DNA from: Planctomycetota bacterium
Lineage (GTDB): Bacteria; Planctomycetota; Planctomycetia; Pirellulales; Lacipirellulaceae
NCBI GenBank assembly: GCA_013151315.1
Contig: JAADIN010000098.1
Span: forward strand, 1-5,453
DNA length: 5,453 nucleotides
Direction of reading: 5' to 3'
Numbering within the stretch: position 1 is the stretch's first letter; each line of letters starts with the position of its first letter. The position numbers and the translations under genes were made by a program. Under the pieces are notes generated by a model. The model saw nothing but the letters and a program-made list of their open reading frames with translations, was not told where the DNA came from and did not search any database. Below are positions 4,363-5,453 of the stretch, in pieces.

Positions 4363-5453
4363 ATGGAAATCAAATTACCTGCCCGCAAGTCACGTTCACT
4401 CGTACGTCGTATCGCCGTGCCGTTGGGCTTGTCGGTAGCGGCACTCGCCGGAACCGGCTGGGGCGTTTTGCATTTCACGTCGGATTCAGAAATCAAACCA
4501 ACGGACATGCCCAGCGCCATGGCCCACAGCGCGCAAACGGCAAAGGACGATCTGAAAAATCTTTTTGCTGAGCAAACTCCCGCGGAGACAACCAAGGTTA
4601 AGCCCTATAGATATTCCTCGAGGGTCGAAGTGCCAAGCATGCCAATTGCTGTCAAGGAGCAAGCTGCAGTTACAACGCCAGCAGTCGAACTATTGGAAGC
4701 CGAGGCAAGTGACATTTCCGGCACGGTTGTCGGTAGCCGCTATTCTACGGCAATTACTTCATCGACTCCCGAAGTGGCTGCTCCAGCACCACTTGAAATT
4801 GCTGAAACTACCGTTGTCGAGCCGAGCCAAGAGGCTGATACCAAAGACATAGCCCGCGGCCAAGAGCCCGACTCCAACCCTCTGCGTCCTGCACCAAAAA
4901 GTCTCGACAAGGCAAACGATCTCGACGCGCGAACCGCCTTCGGACAGAACCCGCCCGATGCGAAACCGCTTGCGACAGCTCCTCAGCCTCCCATGGCTTC
5001 GAGCCCTTTCGGAAAACGGGCCAACGCGAATCCACCGACGCAACAGCACACCGCGAGCCAAGCAAATAGTCGGTACCGAGCCGCCAACGCAGGGATCCTC
5101 TCGCAAGAACCCACCCCAGCGCTGGGCATCGAGTCACCCCAACCTTTGCGAAAAAAACTCTCGCCTACGCCGGCCGCACCAATGAGGGTCGCGAGTCAAA
5201 CGATCACTCCCACTCCCGGGCTAACTAATCGGACTGGCACCGGACGTCCGGGCGAACAATTACTCGAAGGCGCGCAAAGCCCTTCGATCACGATCCAAAA
5301 ACTTGCTCCCGAAGAAATCCAAGTGGGCAAGCGTTGCACGTTTGCCATTCGCGTCCAGAACACGGGCCAGCGAACGGCTCAAAACGTACAAATCCGCGAT
5401 GAGGTGCCCTTGGGGACCGAACTCGTAGGCACCGCACCGCGAGCTGCGGTTTC
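4363..5453 (+). CDS. Membrane-anchored DUF11 domain protein, partial (3' end beyond window)
   Basis: An open frame from ATG 4363 to the window edge gives 363 complete codons with no stop. It begins with basic residues (ARKSRSLVRR, 7-16) and one hydrophobic span (about 17-38), acting as an uncleaved anchor or signal. Residues about 40-300 form a long linker rich in Pro, Ala, Ser, Thr and Gln with little regular structure, probably disordered and outside the membrane. From about residue 307, SITIQKLAPEEIQVGK and VQNTGQRTAQNVQIRDEVP (about 345-365) match the start of a DUF11/conserved repeat (TIGR01451-like) beta-sandwich, common in bacterial surface proteins. The domain is cut by the window end, and more copies may follow. 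GGGG (4352-4355) is a weak ribosome site 7 nt before ATG. The function is likely envelope-linked. The membrane anchor and repeat are seen; any ligand is unknown. Confidence 0.8.
   Translation, partial: MEIKLPARKSRSLVRRIAVPLGLSVAALAGTGWGVLHFTSDSEIKPTDMPSAMAHSAQTAKDDLKNLFAEQTPAETTKVKPYRYSSRVEVPSMPIAVKEQAAVTTPAVELLEAEASDISGTVVGSRYSTAITSSTPEVAAPAPLEIAETTVVEPSQEADTKDIARGQEPDSNPLRPAPKSLDKANDLDARTAFGQNPPDAKPLATAPQPPMASSPFGKRANANPPTQQHTASQANSRYRAANAGILSQEPTPALGIESPQPLRKKLSPTPAAPMRVASQTITPTPGLTNRTGTGRPGEQLLEGAQSPSITIQKLAPEEIQVGKRCTFAIRVQNTGQRTAQNVQIRDEVPLGTELVGTAPRAAV

Overview
The window looks like a chromosomal segment from a planctomycete, probably of the Pirellulales. The evidence is a protein of the Minf_1886 family (restricted to Planctomycetes and Verrucomicrobia), a PEP-CTERM exported protein, a secreted squalene-cyclase-like repeat protein, a membrane-anchored DUF11 protein with a long disordered linker, and the usual lack of strong Shine-Dalgarno sites. 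All genes are on the + strand.

Layout. Positions 84-877 hold a PEP-CTERM zinc protease of the metzincin type (HELAHNLGLGHD), split by an apparent one-base deletion near 561-568. Positions 878-1360 are non-coding and carry a long palindromic element (1075-1211) whose 80-bp core (1106-1185) is a pair of inverted REP-like arms. A gene block follows: a RicT/PSP1-family protein (1361-2317), a candidate terminator (2335-2363), the Minf_1886 protein (2393-2851), an untracked 38-residue single-span membrane protein (2868-2984) and a secreted prenyltransferase/squalene-oxidase-repeat protein (2996-4108). The last three are 11-16 bp apart and are probably co-transcribed. A second REP-like element (4105-4216), inverted relative to the first, overlaps the end of the block and supplies the stop codon of its last gene. 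Two further hairpins (4229-4280 and 4299-4316) precede a membrane-anchored DUF11 protein that starts at 4363 and runs off the window end.

Functional picture. No single pathway links all the genes. The RicT homologue is predicted to be a cytoplasmic Fe-S regulatory protein, while the flanking genes are largely exported or envelope proteins. The most informative non-coding signal is the REP-like pair. The two arm types differ at four positions inside a 12-nt hairpin, and these differences are exactly compensatory (CGGC-GCTA-GCCG versus ACGC-GCTA-GCGT). This is what a mobile or structurally selected hairpin family would show. No REP-associated transposase gene is present in the window, so the element family is presumably mobilised from elsewhere or fossil.
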